A stretch of 64,000 nt of DNA. Source: Zymoseptoria tritici IPO323. Its lineage: Eukaryota; Ascomycota; Dothideomycetes; Mycosphaerellales; Mycosphaerellaceae. Of this stretch, positions 23,797 to 34,938 are shown in pieces (position 1 is the first letter of the stretch; each line of letters starts with the position of its first letter). A program made the position numbers and the translations under genes. Location: contig NC_018214.1 of NCBI RefSeq assembly GCF_000219625.1, forward strand, positions 1,302,001 to 1,366,000, written 5' to 3'. The notes beneath the pieces were generated by a model that did not search any database, was not told where the DNA came from, and was given only the letters and a program-made list of their open reading frames with translations.

Positions 23797-24644
23797 ATGT
23801 CAGGATCTTCACCAATCGATATGCAGGCGGCAGCAAAGACGTTCATGAGCGCGAAGCACATTGCGGTCGCCGGAGCATCGTCAATCCCTTCGAAGTTTGG
23901 ACATCAGATATTCGCATGGTATCTAGATCATGGGTAGGTCTGTTGCTTGCTGCACTGAAACAGAGAAGATGTGAGAGGAGTCTGACGATACACAGCATTC
24001 CTGCGATCCCGATGAACCCAACGCTATCCAGCGTTACAGTCCAGAAGAAAGAATACGACACGATTGCTTCGCCATCGAAGCTCGCCTCGCCGAAAGACAC
24101 AAGTTTGTCCGTCATTACACCTCCGGCAGTCACAGCCAAGATTCTTAAGGAGGCCAAAGAGGTCGGCGTGAAGGCCGTGTGGCTTCAACCAGGCAGCTTC
24201 GATGATGAGATCCTGAACTACGCACTAGAAGCTTTTCCAGGCGCGGCAGTGGGTGGCTACGCAGAAGGGTCTACAGCACATGAGGGTTGGTGTGTGCTTG
24301 TTGATGGAGACGATGCTCTTGCAGCCGCTGGACGGAACGACGATACGAAACGGCAAGTCGACCAGGGTCGTGCCTCTGCCATGGGCTTTGCTGATACGGT
24401 CAGCACAGTACCTCCAAGCTCTAAAGGACGCAAAGTCAATGCACCGCCTAAGAAACGCTTTGGAAGCAAGCAGCAGATTGTCAAGACAAAGCGGCAAGGT
24501 ACGATGCATCGTTCCAAATCGGACAGGTACTCTTGCAGATTTTCCGCTCACAAGCAAACAGAACCCACACGGCGCTCAGATCGCATCAGCAACGCTGGCT
24601 TGAAGAGTGAAGGCAGTGCTCAACTTCCTGCAAAGCCTCCCTAG
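23797..24644 (+). CDS. CoA-binding (Rossmann) domain protein with basic C-terminal extension
   Basis: Two exons, 23797-23933 and 23996-24644, give 261 residues (GTAGGT donor, CACAG acceptor, phase 2). Residues 1-155 are a complete small CoA-binding fold: FMSAKHIAVAGASSIPSKFGHQIF, YLDHGIPAIPMNP, LSVITPPAVTAKILKEAKEVGVKAVWLQPGSFDD and the late motif GWCVLVDGDDALAAAGR, where proteins of this kind normally end. A further ~100 residues rich in Lys/Arg/Ser follow without a stop; they look like tail or read-through rather than a domain. The physiological role of fungal stand-alone CoA-binding proteins is unknown. Confidence 0.82.
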
Positions 24645-25052
24645 TGATATATCAGCAACACAAGTACCATGTCAAAGTGCGAAGTGGTAGAGCGGGAGCA
24701 AGTCGACAGTTCCACTACATAGGCTTGGTTGAGTGGAAGTATGCCAGCTTCAACCGAGTATGAAGGTGAGATGTACGTCGATGCAGCTGCGAGATCGAAC
24801 GTCGCTTGTTGGTATTTCGGCAAGTGAGGATACCTCAAAAGACTTCGTGGGCTCGCGCTGATCAGTAGCCTCGTGTTGCGAGACGTCTGTTCAAATGCTC
24901 GCCTTCTTTGATATACAGGGTTATCCCATGGCTGCCGCACCAAAGCACCATAGACTGATACCGTTCCTTCATCCCCCAATGCAATGAATCGCTAATCTCG
25001 TCAACTCAGGAAATGCAACCGTCTTGCGCTATTTGACACCTCTCTATCATCA
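24645..25052. other. Convergent intergenic region, CoA-binding / mtr10
   Basis: 408 bases between two stop codons; no supported feature. Confidence 0.4.
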
Positions 25053-28043
25053 TCATCCCGTAAACTTGAACTTCGTTGCTTCCAATCGTCCTAACCCCTC
25101 TCGTGGCGCCACGTTGCGTCGACGATAGCTGTTTGTGAAGTCCTGCAGCAGACTCCTAATCTTGCGAAGCTCGTCGCTTTCGATGCGTTGTTGGATATTC
25201 CGCAATAGTCGTTCCTGCTCCTGTGGTGCGATCGAGCCTTGTGGGAGCATTTGCACTGTCTTGGCCACCCATTGCGCGACTTCACTTGGCATGACCTGGA
25301 ACATTGCTAGGAGGACACCAGATGCATCGGGAAAGCAGTCGGGAGGGAAAGTGTACATCATGCCAGTCATGCAGCGCTGTACCAGATTCTCGCCTTCCGT
25401 CGCAATGAGCGCCTTTGCCGCGGCTTGGATTTGTGGTGGGTTGGGTTGGTTCTTGTAGGTTCCATCGTTTGCATCGAAGTCTGGCGAGGGTCCGTCTTCG
25501 CCGCCATATGCGAGGAAGTCCCGGAGGAAGTGGAGTGTGGCGATCAGGGGTTCTTCTTTTAGCAAGGTGAGGGATGTGGATGCTGCATTGAGGATAGGTG
25601 CCATGAGCGGCGAAGCGACGATCTTGTTCGGGTGGTAGAGGATCACATCAGTGGAAAGTCGGAAGAAGTCCTCGATGACATCAGGAAGCTCTTCGGGCGC
25701 GAGTTCATTGAGTATGCGCAGGAATGCTGTAGCTTGTTGCTCATAGAAGACGTAGATGTGATCCGTGGTCTCTCGCGAGACGTAATCAGAAACGTCCGAG
25801 AACTCGCGCACAATACTGTCCGTGGCCCAAAGGAAGCAACCTTGGCGACTAGCCGTGAAGCCTGCGGCAAGCTTCTCAGCGAGTTGCGGTAATAGAGGTG
25901 CGGTATGAATGCGGTACGAGAGGACGATGTACCGCCAGCATCTGCAGACCCTCTCAACAATCGGCACAAAGTCGATGAATGCCTCACAAAGTTGGGCGAG
26001 GATCGGGAACGCCTCCTGGATGTACTGAACTGCTGGGTGCGGCTTCGATGGCTCCACGTAAGGCGTCACCCATTGCACGACTATTGTGAGAAGATTGAGG
26101 TGATCTGCGATCGCGATTTTCTGCTCCTTGTCGGTCGCAGCCTGGGCCATGGCAATGAGCTTGTTCATGATTGGATCACAGCAGAGTTTCATCGACTGAT
26201 GGAGAGTGTCCAGAGGTTGCTTTGCCAGGACAGATGCGACGCCTTCCGTAATCTCCTCTTGGCTCGTCGATGGCAGAGCGTCGAGGTTGGCCTGGTAGAA
26301 CTGCTGAAGCTGTGGCATAAAGCCCTTGAGTAAGTCCGCGCAGTCGTTGCAGAAGAACTTGAAACTCAGCGCAGCGGCCCGCACAACCTCCTTCGAGGGA
26401 TGCTGGAATGCAGCCATGATGAAGTTCAACTGATCTTGAAGTGTCTCGGGATGCTGTGACGTCCATTCGGTATATCTCCCCAGCGCCATGACGGCTTGAA
26501 AGCGGACCTTTTCTTGATCAGGAATCTGTACGATCAGAGGGATGAGTCGAGGAAGCATGATATTCTCATCGGGCGGTACTTGACGGCCCATCGCCCGCAT
26601 GCTAAACAGAGGAGCCTCGAGGGACTGCCAGTTGGGCACGTTGCCCGTGCTGGCCTGTCCACCATATTGAGTCACCCAAGCCTCGATCAAGACGAAACTC
26701 TTTTGCAGACAATCGGTGACACCAATGACCTCGCAGCAGTCCTTCAGCACATCGCCAAGTTGGTGGCGAAATTCTCTGAAGCGATCCTCCGCTTCTCGGT
26801 CGCCGTCGAAGAGGTCCGCATCGTTGCCGTTCTCAGGCAGTGGGTATTGCAGATGGTGAATCATAATGTCCACGAGCTTTGAGTAGACGTCCACGAATTG
26901 TAATCTTGCTTCCATGTAACGCTCAAGTGTGATGTACTGCTTGAGCTCGAACCAGAAATTGAAGGTTTGTGACAGTGCTTCCCGTTCCTTGTCATGAATG
27001 CAGCATTCAAGGACGGCTTCGACGAGACCGCGAAAGTCTTTCGGTTGCCGCGCGATCAAGATGACCCACGCCTCTCCTGCTTCGGCAAAGACACGGGTCA
27101 CTCCTTTGTATGTCTCCCAGTCTTCTTCCTCCGCACATGTTTTGATTCGGGCACCCAAAGTCGCAAGCCGAGGGTAGAGCACTTTTATGGTATTCATGTT
27201 CTCATCCACATCTCTTGTCTCCTTGAATATTGCGCACAGAGTTTCCACCGCAGCATCGAAGGACGTGTCGGAATGAATTGCAGCCATGACAACGTCCATG
27301 AGCGGAGAGTTGACGATGTCGTTCAAAGGCACCTCCCGGATCCAGGATGTGATACACTCCATGAGTTGGGGATTCTTCGACGCCTCGGGTGACGATTGTG
27401 CGTATTGTACCAGTAGGCGCAAAACGTATTGCCCGTTCTGCTCCAGTAACTCCTCTTGACGACTACGCAAATCATCCTCTGTCAGATTGATCTTCCGTCC
27501 CTCTGTCACTTCCTCTGGCAAGACGTGGAGAAATTCCAGAATACATGCTGTCCCAGTTGGGTCGCTGCCCAGTGCTGCAACCACTGTGGACAGTACGTCC
27601 TTCCACTCCAGCATCAGGATGGCCAGGTTGGCCAGACATACACACAGCTGTGTCCGGATGGGCTTCGGTCCTTTGGCGTACGTTGCGAGAACGGAGACGA
27701 GCGTGTCCCGCAATTGTGCAAGAGACTCCTTGGGTAGTTGGTGAAAATCGAAGACTATCTGGGAGACTGTCAGTCCTCGCTCTTGTGCTTTACTTGCCAC
27801 TCCTCACCGTACCTTTCCCTTCAAAGTTGTCGCCGCGAACAGCTTCGCCTCATCGGTGGACCCGGTTGACTGCAAGATCGCAAATGTCGATGTCCATGCC
27901 TCAGACGATTTTTGAAACTGCTCCAAGAACGTATGTGCCTGACTCTTCTGGGAGCGATCTGCATTGCTCGACATTGTTGCCAGCGCTGAGAGCACTGGCG
28001 CAAAGGCTTGCTGAGCGCCATTCGTGGTGGCCGTGGTCGCCAT
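25053..28043 (-). CDS. MTR10: Mtr10/transportin-3 type karyopherin
   Basis: Two exons, 28043-27813 and 27758-25053, give 978 residues, the normal size. Exon 1 carries the importin-beta N-terminal start (ADRSQKSQAHTFLEQFQKSSEAW...LFAATTLKGK) and joins in phase 0 to IVFDFHQLPKESL. The rest is continuous HEAT repeats with TNPO3-like landmarks: MRAMGRQVPPDEN, RYTEWTSQHPE, ALSFKFFCNDCADLL, WRYIVLSYRIHT, FLWATDSIVREF and the end FTNSYRRRNVAPREGLGRL. Mtr10 imports SR-type RNA-binding proteins such as Npl3 and influences tRNA retrograde transport. Divergent from the SmE gene. Confidence 0.95.
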
Positions 28044-28531
28044 GGTGTAGATGTGTTGGCAGATCCGTCAGGAGCAGTGTGTAAGGGTATCGAGACGCAA
28101 CGGCGTAATTGTGTTATTACGGTGAAGCTGCATTCATTGCAGAGCTTATGGGAACGTGCAGCGAAGCGGTAGAGACGGTGACTGTCAATAGTTTGCTGAA
28201 GATGGAAGGTGAGAGAATCGAAGGAGGATGTTGATGGTGTCCAAACAATGTGAACCCCACCAAAGAAACTTGAGGTGTTGCGGCCAACTCTCCCGCGCTG
28301 GCTTGCTGAGGTGGTCTGTGCTTTTCAAAAGTCGCAGACTCCATGTGAAAGCCTTCCGTTCTCCGACACCTCAGTGAGAACCGGGAAGCATTTCGCAGCA
28401 CAAGAACCCAGCGAGTCCCACTCCGCGACATACACCGACGGCCTCGATTATCCGCCGACAGCACCTTCGAGACGACGCGCCCATCACGCGACAGCCGCGC
28501 CATTTCGTAACACACACCACTCTCCTTCACA
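28044..28531. other. Divergent intergenic region, mtr10 / SmE
   Basis: 488 bases between two outward starts; presumably both promoters, no discrete element assigned. Confidence 0.4.
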
Positions 28532-28885
28532 ATGGGCGATCGACGCGGCGGCGGCCAGCGCAAGGTCCTCCTCCCTCCAATCAACTTCATCTTCAAGTTG
28601 CTGCAACAACACAGCACGGTGCAGATCTGGTTATACGAGCAGCTTGGAATCCGTATCGAGGGCAAGATTCGCGGATTTGACGAATTCATGAATTTGGTGA
28701 TCGACGAGGCGGTGGAGGTAAAGCAGCCAGGCAAAGGACAAACCGAGGCAGATGTGAAGGATCAGAGGCGGGAGTTGGGTGAGTGGTTGTGCCTTCACGA
28801 CGTTCAGCGGACGAGAAGCTGACCCAAAACAGGCCAGATTCTGCTCAAAGGAGACAATGTCTGTCTGATTCAAAGTTTGACATGA
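28532..28885 (+). CDS. SME1: Small nuclear ribonucleoprotein SmE
   Basis: Two exons, 28532-28778 and 28833-28885, give 99 residues. Sm1 motif: INFIFKLLQQHSTVQIWLYEQLGIRIEGKIRGFDEFMNLVID contains QIWLYEQ and the FDEFMN turn that contacts RNA. Sm2 follows after the intron as GQILLKGDNVCLIQSL. The phase-1 intron (GTGAGT / AACAG) falls just before the Sm2 strand. SmE is one of seven proteins in the ring on spliceosomal U snRNAs. A short acidic/basic insertion (GKGQTEADVKDQRRE) separates the two motifs, slightly longer than in yeast or human. Confidence 0.95.
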
Positions 28886-29121
28886 GGACCACACTTGTGA
28901 CGGATGGTCGAAAATGGCACAGAGAGTGCTCGCTGGCGTGGGAACGAGGCTAAGGCTGATACGGCTGCACGGAGTTCAGGCGCATGGCGTGCAGAAGCAG
29001 AAGTATTTCGCTCTGTGGAACAGGACTACCTGCAGGGACGAGCGGACAAGGTGAAGGTGGACGAGAAGCCACCATCATCTGAGTTGACGATCTGCGACCT
29101 AGCTCAGCTCGAGCACTTGGC

Positions 29122-30143
29122 TCATTGAGAACTATCACAAGTCAACAATGCACCGCCGGTTCCATTTCCGACAGCAACCGCATCCACTTTCCAGTCCCAT
29201 TGCTCCATGGGGAGCTCTTCGCCTGCGCACAAGGCCTGTTCTGCGAGACACAGTCCGACTTGGAGCCGCGTTAGTGACTGTTGTCTCAATATGGCGCCTC
29301 CATGAGCAACGTACCGAGAAATGGTTTGTTTCGCGCCTTGCTCTTGCAAAATCGAGTGAGGAAGCGGTCGTAGAAGCCAGCACCGTGACCCGTTCTATTC
29401 ATTGAGCGGTCAAATGCTACAGCTGGCACCACGATCATGTCTAGGCCGCGTTTCTCGTCGCCAAACTCTCGCTCCGAACCATCTGCCGCAATAGACAGGC
29501 CTGCGCCGCCCATGGCATTCTCTCTGCTCTCCCTGCCTTCCTTTGGCAGCTTGGGAATTCCCCAAGCATCGCGATCCAACACGTAGTACTCATCCAAGGA
29601 CTCTAGTCGCAGCATGTCCATGACCTTCCGCTTCGGCTTCTCCACACCAACAGAGTAGATGTAAGGAACGAACACTGACTTTCCGGAGAGAAGAGATGCT
29701 TTGACCAGGGTGTCTGTCTGAGCCTCGCTGTTGGGCATTGAAAGATAGATTCCGATTCGGTCTGCTTGCTGAAACTGTGGCAAAGTGATGATGGTCCTCT
29801 GAGCTTCTGCTGACTGAGAAGCGATGTCCTCATCGCTCAATCTTGACAATGTCTCCCGCATGCGAGACCGCAGCTCCTTCTTCGCTGCTGTGGCCATGCT
29901 ACGAGTTGGCTGGCCGATGCCACCAAACTTGACAAGCGTCGGCGGGCGGGAGAGTCGAGGCGCGATGTTGCAACCTGGCATCGCTTCTAGGAAGGCGACA
30001 TGTCTTCCGACTGTGCAGGATTGAGATACTCTCGAGGTGATCGTCGGTCTAAAGTTTAGACGCCAGACGCGTGTTTGGAAAGTGCCAAGGCCGTTCCGCG
30101 CCTGCTGGTTGACGACGGAAGTTGTCAACGGTCTTGTCAACAT
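29122..30143 (-). CDS. FAU1: 5-formyltetrahydrofolate cyclo-ligase (MTHFS)
   Basis: Two exons, 30143-29315 and 29258-29122; 321 residues from the ATG at 30143, or 239 from the internal ATG at 29897. Family features start at the internal Met: AAKKELRSRMRETLSRLSDEDI, IGIYLSMPNSEAQTDTLVKASLLSGKSVFVPYI, GIPKL, DMIVVPAVAFDRSMNRTGHGAGFYDRFL, then after the intron GLCLAEQALC...EQWDWKVDAV. The enzyme converts 5-formyl-THF to 5,10-methenyl-THF with ATP. The 82 residues before the internal Met are rich in Arg/Ser/Thr and nearly free of acids, like a mitochondrial presequence, so two products are possible. It shares only 174 bases with rot1. Confidence 0.93.
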
Positions 30144-30317
30144 TTGAACATCTCAACCTCCTTTCACTTAGGTACGACATCGACAACGACCAGACATAGA
30201 CACTCTTTTTCCACCTTCACTGTTCGCTTTCAACCTCGCGACGCTAATGAGCACCGACAGATCCTAGAGCACACACTCTCTGCTTTTCTGATCTGTCCTT
30301 CTCGACTCTGCGAAACT
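30144..30317. promoter_or_regulatory. Compact divergent promoter, MTHFS / rot1
   Basis: Only 174 bases separate the two outward-facing ATGs, so both genes must use overlapping upstream sequences. If the shorter MTHFS start at 29897 is used, the shared region is 420 bases. No individual binding site is claimed. Confidence 0.5.
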
Positions 30318-31224
30318 ATGCTGCTTTACTACTCGCTCGCCATCGGCCTGAGTGCCTTCTCCTTCTCCTCTGCGCAGACATATCCCGCCGATCTCGTCGG
30401 CACGTGGTCTACAAAGTCAAACATGACAGTTACCGGCCCGGTAAGCAGACGAAAGCCCTGTATCCCAGTCTGCACCCTGACCATGTCGTCTGACTTCATC
30501 CTAGAACTTCTACGACGCAGCGAAAGACGAGCTGATCGAGCCTGCTCGCACCGGCATCTCATACTCGTTCACCGCAGACGGCCACTTCGAGGAAGCTTAC
30601 TACCGCGCCATCTCGAACCCCTCCAATCCGAAATGTCCGTCAGGAATCATGCAATGGCAACACGGCAGCTGGGTCATGAACGCCAATGGTTCGCTTTCAC
30701 TCACACCCATCGCGGTAGACGGAAGGCAATTGTTGAGTGACCCATGTGCTGGGGACCATGGGGTATACACACGCTACAATCAAACAGAACTGTTCAAGGT
30801 GAGAAAGAGGACGAGGCGACGTTTTGGGAGAATGTTATCAAACAGTCGGACGATTGTATGCTGATACCCCGTGTTCTTGCAGCAATACCAAGTCCTCACA
30901 GACCCCTATCACAAGGTTCCACGCCTGAATCTATTCGAGTTTGACGGGACTCCAATGCAGCCGATGTACAGGATTTCGGTCACACCTACCATGCTGCCAA
31001 CTACCACTCTCCATGCGCTCACCACTGCGACGGCAACAGCAGGCTCGAAGCTCAAGCGCGGACTGGGTGCCGATGTCCCCCTGAGCTGGAGGTCGAACGG
31101 GAAGCAGAATGAGCATATGATACATCAAATCAATTCGGACCGTGTGTTCTGGGTCGGCTTGACGTTCACCGGCATTGGAGGATTGCTTTTCTTTGGACCT
31201 AGACGGCTCGGGATCCGACTCTGA
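30318..31224 (+). CDS. ROT1: ER chaperone Rot1
   Basis: Three exons (30318-30440, 30505-30798, 30883-31224), both introns phase 0, give 252 residues. Signal peptide of about 20 residues ([17 protein letters not shown]); mature start [21 protein letters not shown]; then [49 protein letters not shown], and a C-terminal membrane anchor ([17 protein letters not shown]) followed by a short basic tail. Two luminal cysteines (KCP, DPC) match the family. Rot1 is an essential ER-membrane protein in yeast, needed for folding of wall-synthesis proteins and O-mannosylated clients. Several N-x-S/T sequons are present. Confidence 0.95.
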
Positions 31225-31467
31225 GAGGCCTCCTCTCCATTTGAGACACGAGTATAGATGGCCGAGGACGGAAGATGGGTCAGGTCCATCGCTCGCAGCA
31301 CGAGAAATGAAATGGGCATAGCATGATAGGCGTCTGGGACATTCGGTTACAACATGGCGCTCGGGCAGGTCCTGCTTGTAGCAGCATCGAGCATGGGCCT
31401 GCAGCATGATGCATACGAGATGAATCACGTATTGCGGCATCGTCTCACTGGCGCACTCGGAAAAGTA
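31225..31467. other. Short intergenic region, rot1 / FAD-monooxygenase relic
   Basis: 243 bases, nothing recognised. It marks the change from intact housekeeping genes to decayed accessory DNA. Confidence 0.3.
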
Positions 31468-32123
31468 TCACAGCACAATTATGAACTGTGGGCTTAGTAC
31501 TTGCAGAAACTTGAACGCAATACACTCAATGCCTTTCCTCGTCCACTCTGGATAGGTGTCTTCCCATCGCTTGGTACTCATCAGGTCCCGATCCTTAATG
31601 TACTCCTCCACTGGCAAGGTCTCAAATTGTGAACGGTCACCTATTTACACACCTCGACTCTGGATTAATCGGGCGTACTCCATGACCTGTGTGACAAATT
31701 TCGATCGGTCGATCTTACCGTCGAGCCAGTCAACCAAGCTCATCACATTGAATGCTGCTTGAGAAGTCGACGCGACCGTGTGAGGTCAGAAGCCAGCCAG
31801 GGAATCTCCAATCAGAACCACTTTATCATCCATGTAAAAATTCTGCGGAGAGATGACATCCGCGATACACTGAACGAATGGTGTCCTGGTCTTGTGCGCC
31901 ATCTCGGCCATCTGTGACGGCAATCGATCGTCGGCTTTTGACTTGAGCATCTCCCACGCATCCCACGCGATCTTGCCAGGAGGGATGGTGATGTGTCGGC
32001 GACGACCGTCTTGGTCCGTCATGAGCTTCTCGAGCTCTGGGTCGCCCTCGGGAAAATTGGTGTACCTGCGAGTCTTGACGGGAATTCGCCAGCAAGGCCA
32101 AATCTGGGCGATTGAGAGAACTC
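31468..32123 (-). pseudogene. FAD-dependent monooxygenase, C-terminal fragment with two in-frame stops
   Basis: Reading leftwards from 32123 in one frame gives a continuous monooxygenase C-terminal half: RYTNFPEGDPELEKLMTD, GRRRHITIPPGKIAWDAWEM, MAEMAHKTRTPFVQCIADV, the FAD-contacting KVVLIGDSLAGF, then a stop (31788-31786) exactly where the family has Arg in GFRPHT. The frame continues PHTVASTSQAAFNVM, meets a second stop (31647-31645) in place of Gln/Glu after SRGV, and runs on to 31468. The GxGxxG dinucleotide-binding N-terminal half is absent. I conclude truncation plus nonsense decay. The arginine and glutamine assignments are inferred from family memory. What the intact enzyme oxidised is unknown. 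Confidence 0.75.
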
Positions 32124-32345
32124 CTACATGGTGCGAAGAAGTATGAGCGTAGCCAACTCCTGCTTACGGACCGGGCCTCGAGGCTTCTTGACGACGATGA
32201 TACCCCTGTCACTTTCGACTAAACAAGGGAAGGGACTGACGAGCAAGGTGCAATTCAACGGTCTGCCACGGCGCTTGTTTCCCGCACAAACCTTTCCTAC
32301 CAGTCTGCCTTTCTCCTGCTCTCGAACTTGTCGAACCTTGGACTA

Positions 32346-34293
32346 TTACAACTTGGCCTCCTTCTTCGGCGGCGCCATGTCTAACCATGAGAAGTCCTGC
32401 ATCGAGTCAATGATGTTCGGGAACGGAGGCAAACCAAGCACAGATTCTCACCATGGGCAGATCCGCTTGCGGGTCAATGATCACATTCACCACCACTGGA
32501 ACCTTAGCTTTGAATCCCCGTTCCGTGGCCTTTCTCAGCTCTTCTGGCGTCCGAACCTCGTACCCTATACCTCCAGCCATCTCAGCCATCTTGTGGTACT
32601 TGGTCTCGTAGCCGAGTGCCCACGCAGTCAGCCCAGCGCCCGTCGTCGTCGTCCCCGTGACGGTGTTCCTACGCTTCTCCTCCCACTTGTCAGCAGAATC
32701 AGTGTCTCCGCGATAGAGACCACTGTTGTTCATGACAAAGATCAGAACATCCATCTGGAATCGGGCCATGGTCTCGACCTCCATGCCGGAAAAGCCGAAG
32801 GCGCTGTCGCCCTCAATGCACACGATCTTCTTGCGCTCCTTGCTACCAGCTGAGCCTTCCGGATCTGGAAAGTTGTAGGCTGCGTAGGCTGCCACAGCAT
32901 AGCCCAAGCCAACGCCCATGGTTGCGTACGTTCCAGCATCCAGCTTGGTTCGGGGATGCTCCAAGCCGAAGATGGACCGAGAGATGTCCATCGCGTTTGC
33001 GCCCTCGGACACGTAGACGATGTCGCCGTTCTCGGGTTTCGACAGGCCATTCAAAGTCTTCTTTATGATGTCGTAGGCACGCTCGTACGGCATGGGCAGC
33101 TTTGTTATTGCGGCCTTCTTCGCAGCCTTGTCCTCGTTCTTCGACCTCGCAGCTTGCAGACTTCGTTGAAACTGTGATGGCTTTCCTTGCCATTGCCAGC
33201 TCCCAAGCTGAGCTTGGATCTGATCAACGACCAAAGCAATGTCACCAGCAACACTCAGAGTGGGATGGCCTCCGTTTTTTCCAAGCTCGTCTGGGCAGAT
33301 ATCCACCTGGATGATCTTGGCTGTTGGATTCCATTTTGGTGGAAGGCCAAACGACAGAATCCAATTGAGTCTCGCGCCTAAGACCAAGACCACATCAGCT
33401 TCCTTCAGAGCGGTCGATCGGGCTGCTGAGACGTTATAGGTGCTCGAATCTGGAACAACGCCTTTGCCCATGGGTGTCGGCACAAATGGTATGCCAGTGC
33501 TTGAGGGTCCATCAGTCTCTTTGCCTCAGCATACAAGGCATGCTACGTTTCTTACCTTTCGACCAGTCTCCTGAGTTGTGCCTCGGAACGGGCGTATGCT
33601 GCTCCTTTTCCAATCACGATGAGCGGCGCTTGCGCATACTTCAAGGCATTGACTATGTCACGAATCTTCGCTTCGGGTGCCATCGAAAGCGGCACCTCCG
33701 TCAATGCCGGTAACTGGTTTCGTGGAACATCGTGATGACCAAGGATCAGATTCGCCGGTAGATCGACGAACGCCGCTCCTGGCCGTCCAAACCAGGCCGC
33801 CCGATAGGCATCCTTGATAAATGTGGGAATAAGCTCCGGCGATGGAGGTCGAACAGCCAGTTTTGCAATAGGCGAGAGGAGTGTGATGGCATCCACTTCC
33901 TGGAATGCCCCTCTGCCAGCGTTATGTGTCTCGCTCGAACCCGCCAGTACTAGCAGTGGCCATGAGTTGGCATTGGCATGCGGGATCTATTGTTGATTTA
34001 GCAACATGGGCTGAGACGATGCAGCGAAAGCTTTCAATGTGACCTACACCAGCCAGCACATGGAACACGCCCGGTCCACCCACACATATGCATACGCCTG
34101 GTTTGCCAGTCAAGTAGCCATATGCTGTGGCAGCATATGCCGCTGCCTGCTCGTTCCGAAAACCAATGAAACGAATCCCCAGATACAATCCTTCCTGCCC
34201 AATGTCGGTGACAGGTAGGCCGGGCAATCCGAATAATACTCTCACGCCCAAGTCATGAAGTGCTTGAGCTATGATCTTGGCTCCGTAGGTCAT
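32346..34293 (-). CDS. 2-hydroxyacyl-CoA lyase / oxalyl-CoA decarboxylase-like ThDP enzyme, peroxisomal
   Basis: Four exons (34293-34048, 33986-33556, 33499-32452, 32396-32346) give 591 residues. ThDP-enzyme landmarks: catalytic glutamate in GFRNEQAAAYAATAYGYL, GGPGVFHVLAG...NSWPLLVLAGSSE, FVDLPANLILG, GIPFVPTPMGKG, and the diphosphate-binding GDSAFGFSGMEVE...VMNNSG. The sequence resembles HACL1 and yeast Pxp1 rather than acetolactate synthase. The last tiny exon (DFSWLDMAPPKKEAKL) ends in AKL, a PTS1 peroxisomal signal, absent if the final intron is ignored. Expected chemistry: ThDP-dependent cleavage of 2-hydroxyacyl-CoA to formyl-CoA and an aldehyde, or oxalyl-CoA decarboxylation; sequence alone does not decide. 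Co-oriented with the acyl-CoA synthetase upstream. Confidence 0.88.
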
Positions 34294-34938
34294 GATTGCA
34301 GGAAGGGTACTGTGCGCAGTGGTCCAAGTCGCTTGAGATGCCTTTCGAATGGATATCGAGGGCGAAGTCACACGTAGTCCGCGAATGTCATTCGACTACA
34401 ACACCACGATGTGCACCGTCAGCCGGCTAACAAGCAACATCTGCGGGGAGATGCAGCTCGAGGTCAGCATGCATATTGTAGATCATGAGGGTAGTGAAGT
34501 TACAGCTTGGTCGAAGCCAAGCACCTGCTCATCCCAGGCCCGGGTCACCGGATGTATCGATTAGAACATACTTACAGGATCCTGCTGTCAACTCTGATCT
34601 TTCGCGTTTCACGATTGTTGCGAGGACCTCGACACGGGTAGGCTGCGCACTCCAAGCCACCTAGGCGCACTTTGCCCGGCGGAATGCAAGCGATGATAGG
34701 GAGACATATTGTCCTAAGCCTTTGCAAATCGGGATTTGATGCCCAAACGATCACAGGGCAGCCCTGTAGTAAGGAAGTCAAGGTCCTCAAGACTGTCAGA
34801 GTACAGATCCTCATGCTAGGCTACCTAAGAGCATGCACCATTTTCACCGCGCGGGCACCGCTTGGTTGGCGTGGTGCTTTTTGAGCAGAAGCATGGAGGC
34901 ATAGACGATTTCGCGGAAACCAAGGTAATGGTGTCAAG
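34294..34938. other. Intergenic region, lyase promoter / acyl-CoA synthetase 3' end
   Basis: 645 bases; short frames only, nothing supported. Confidence 0.4.
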
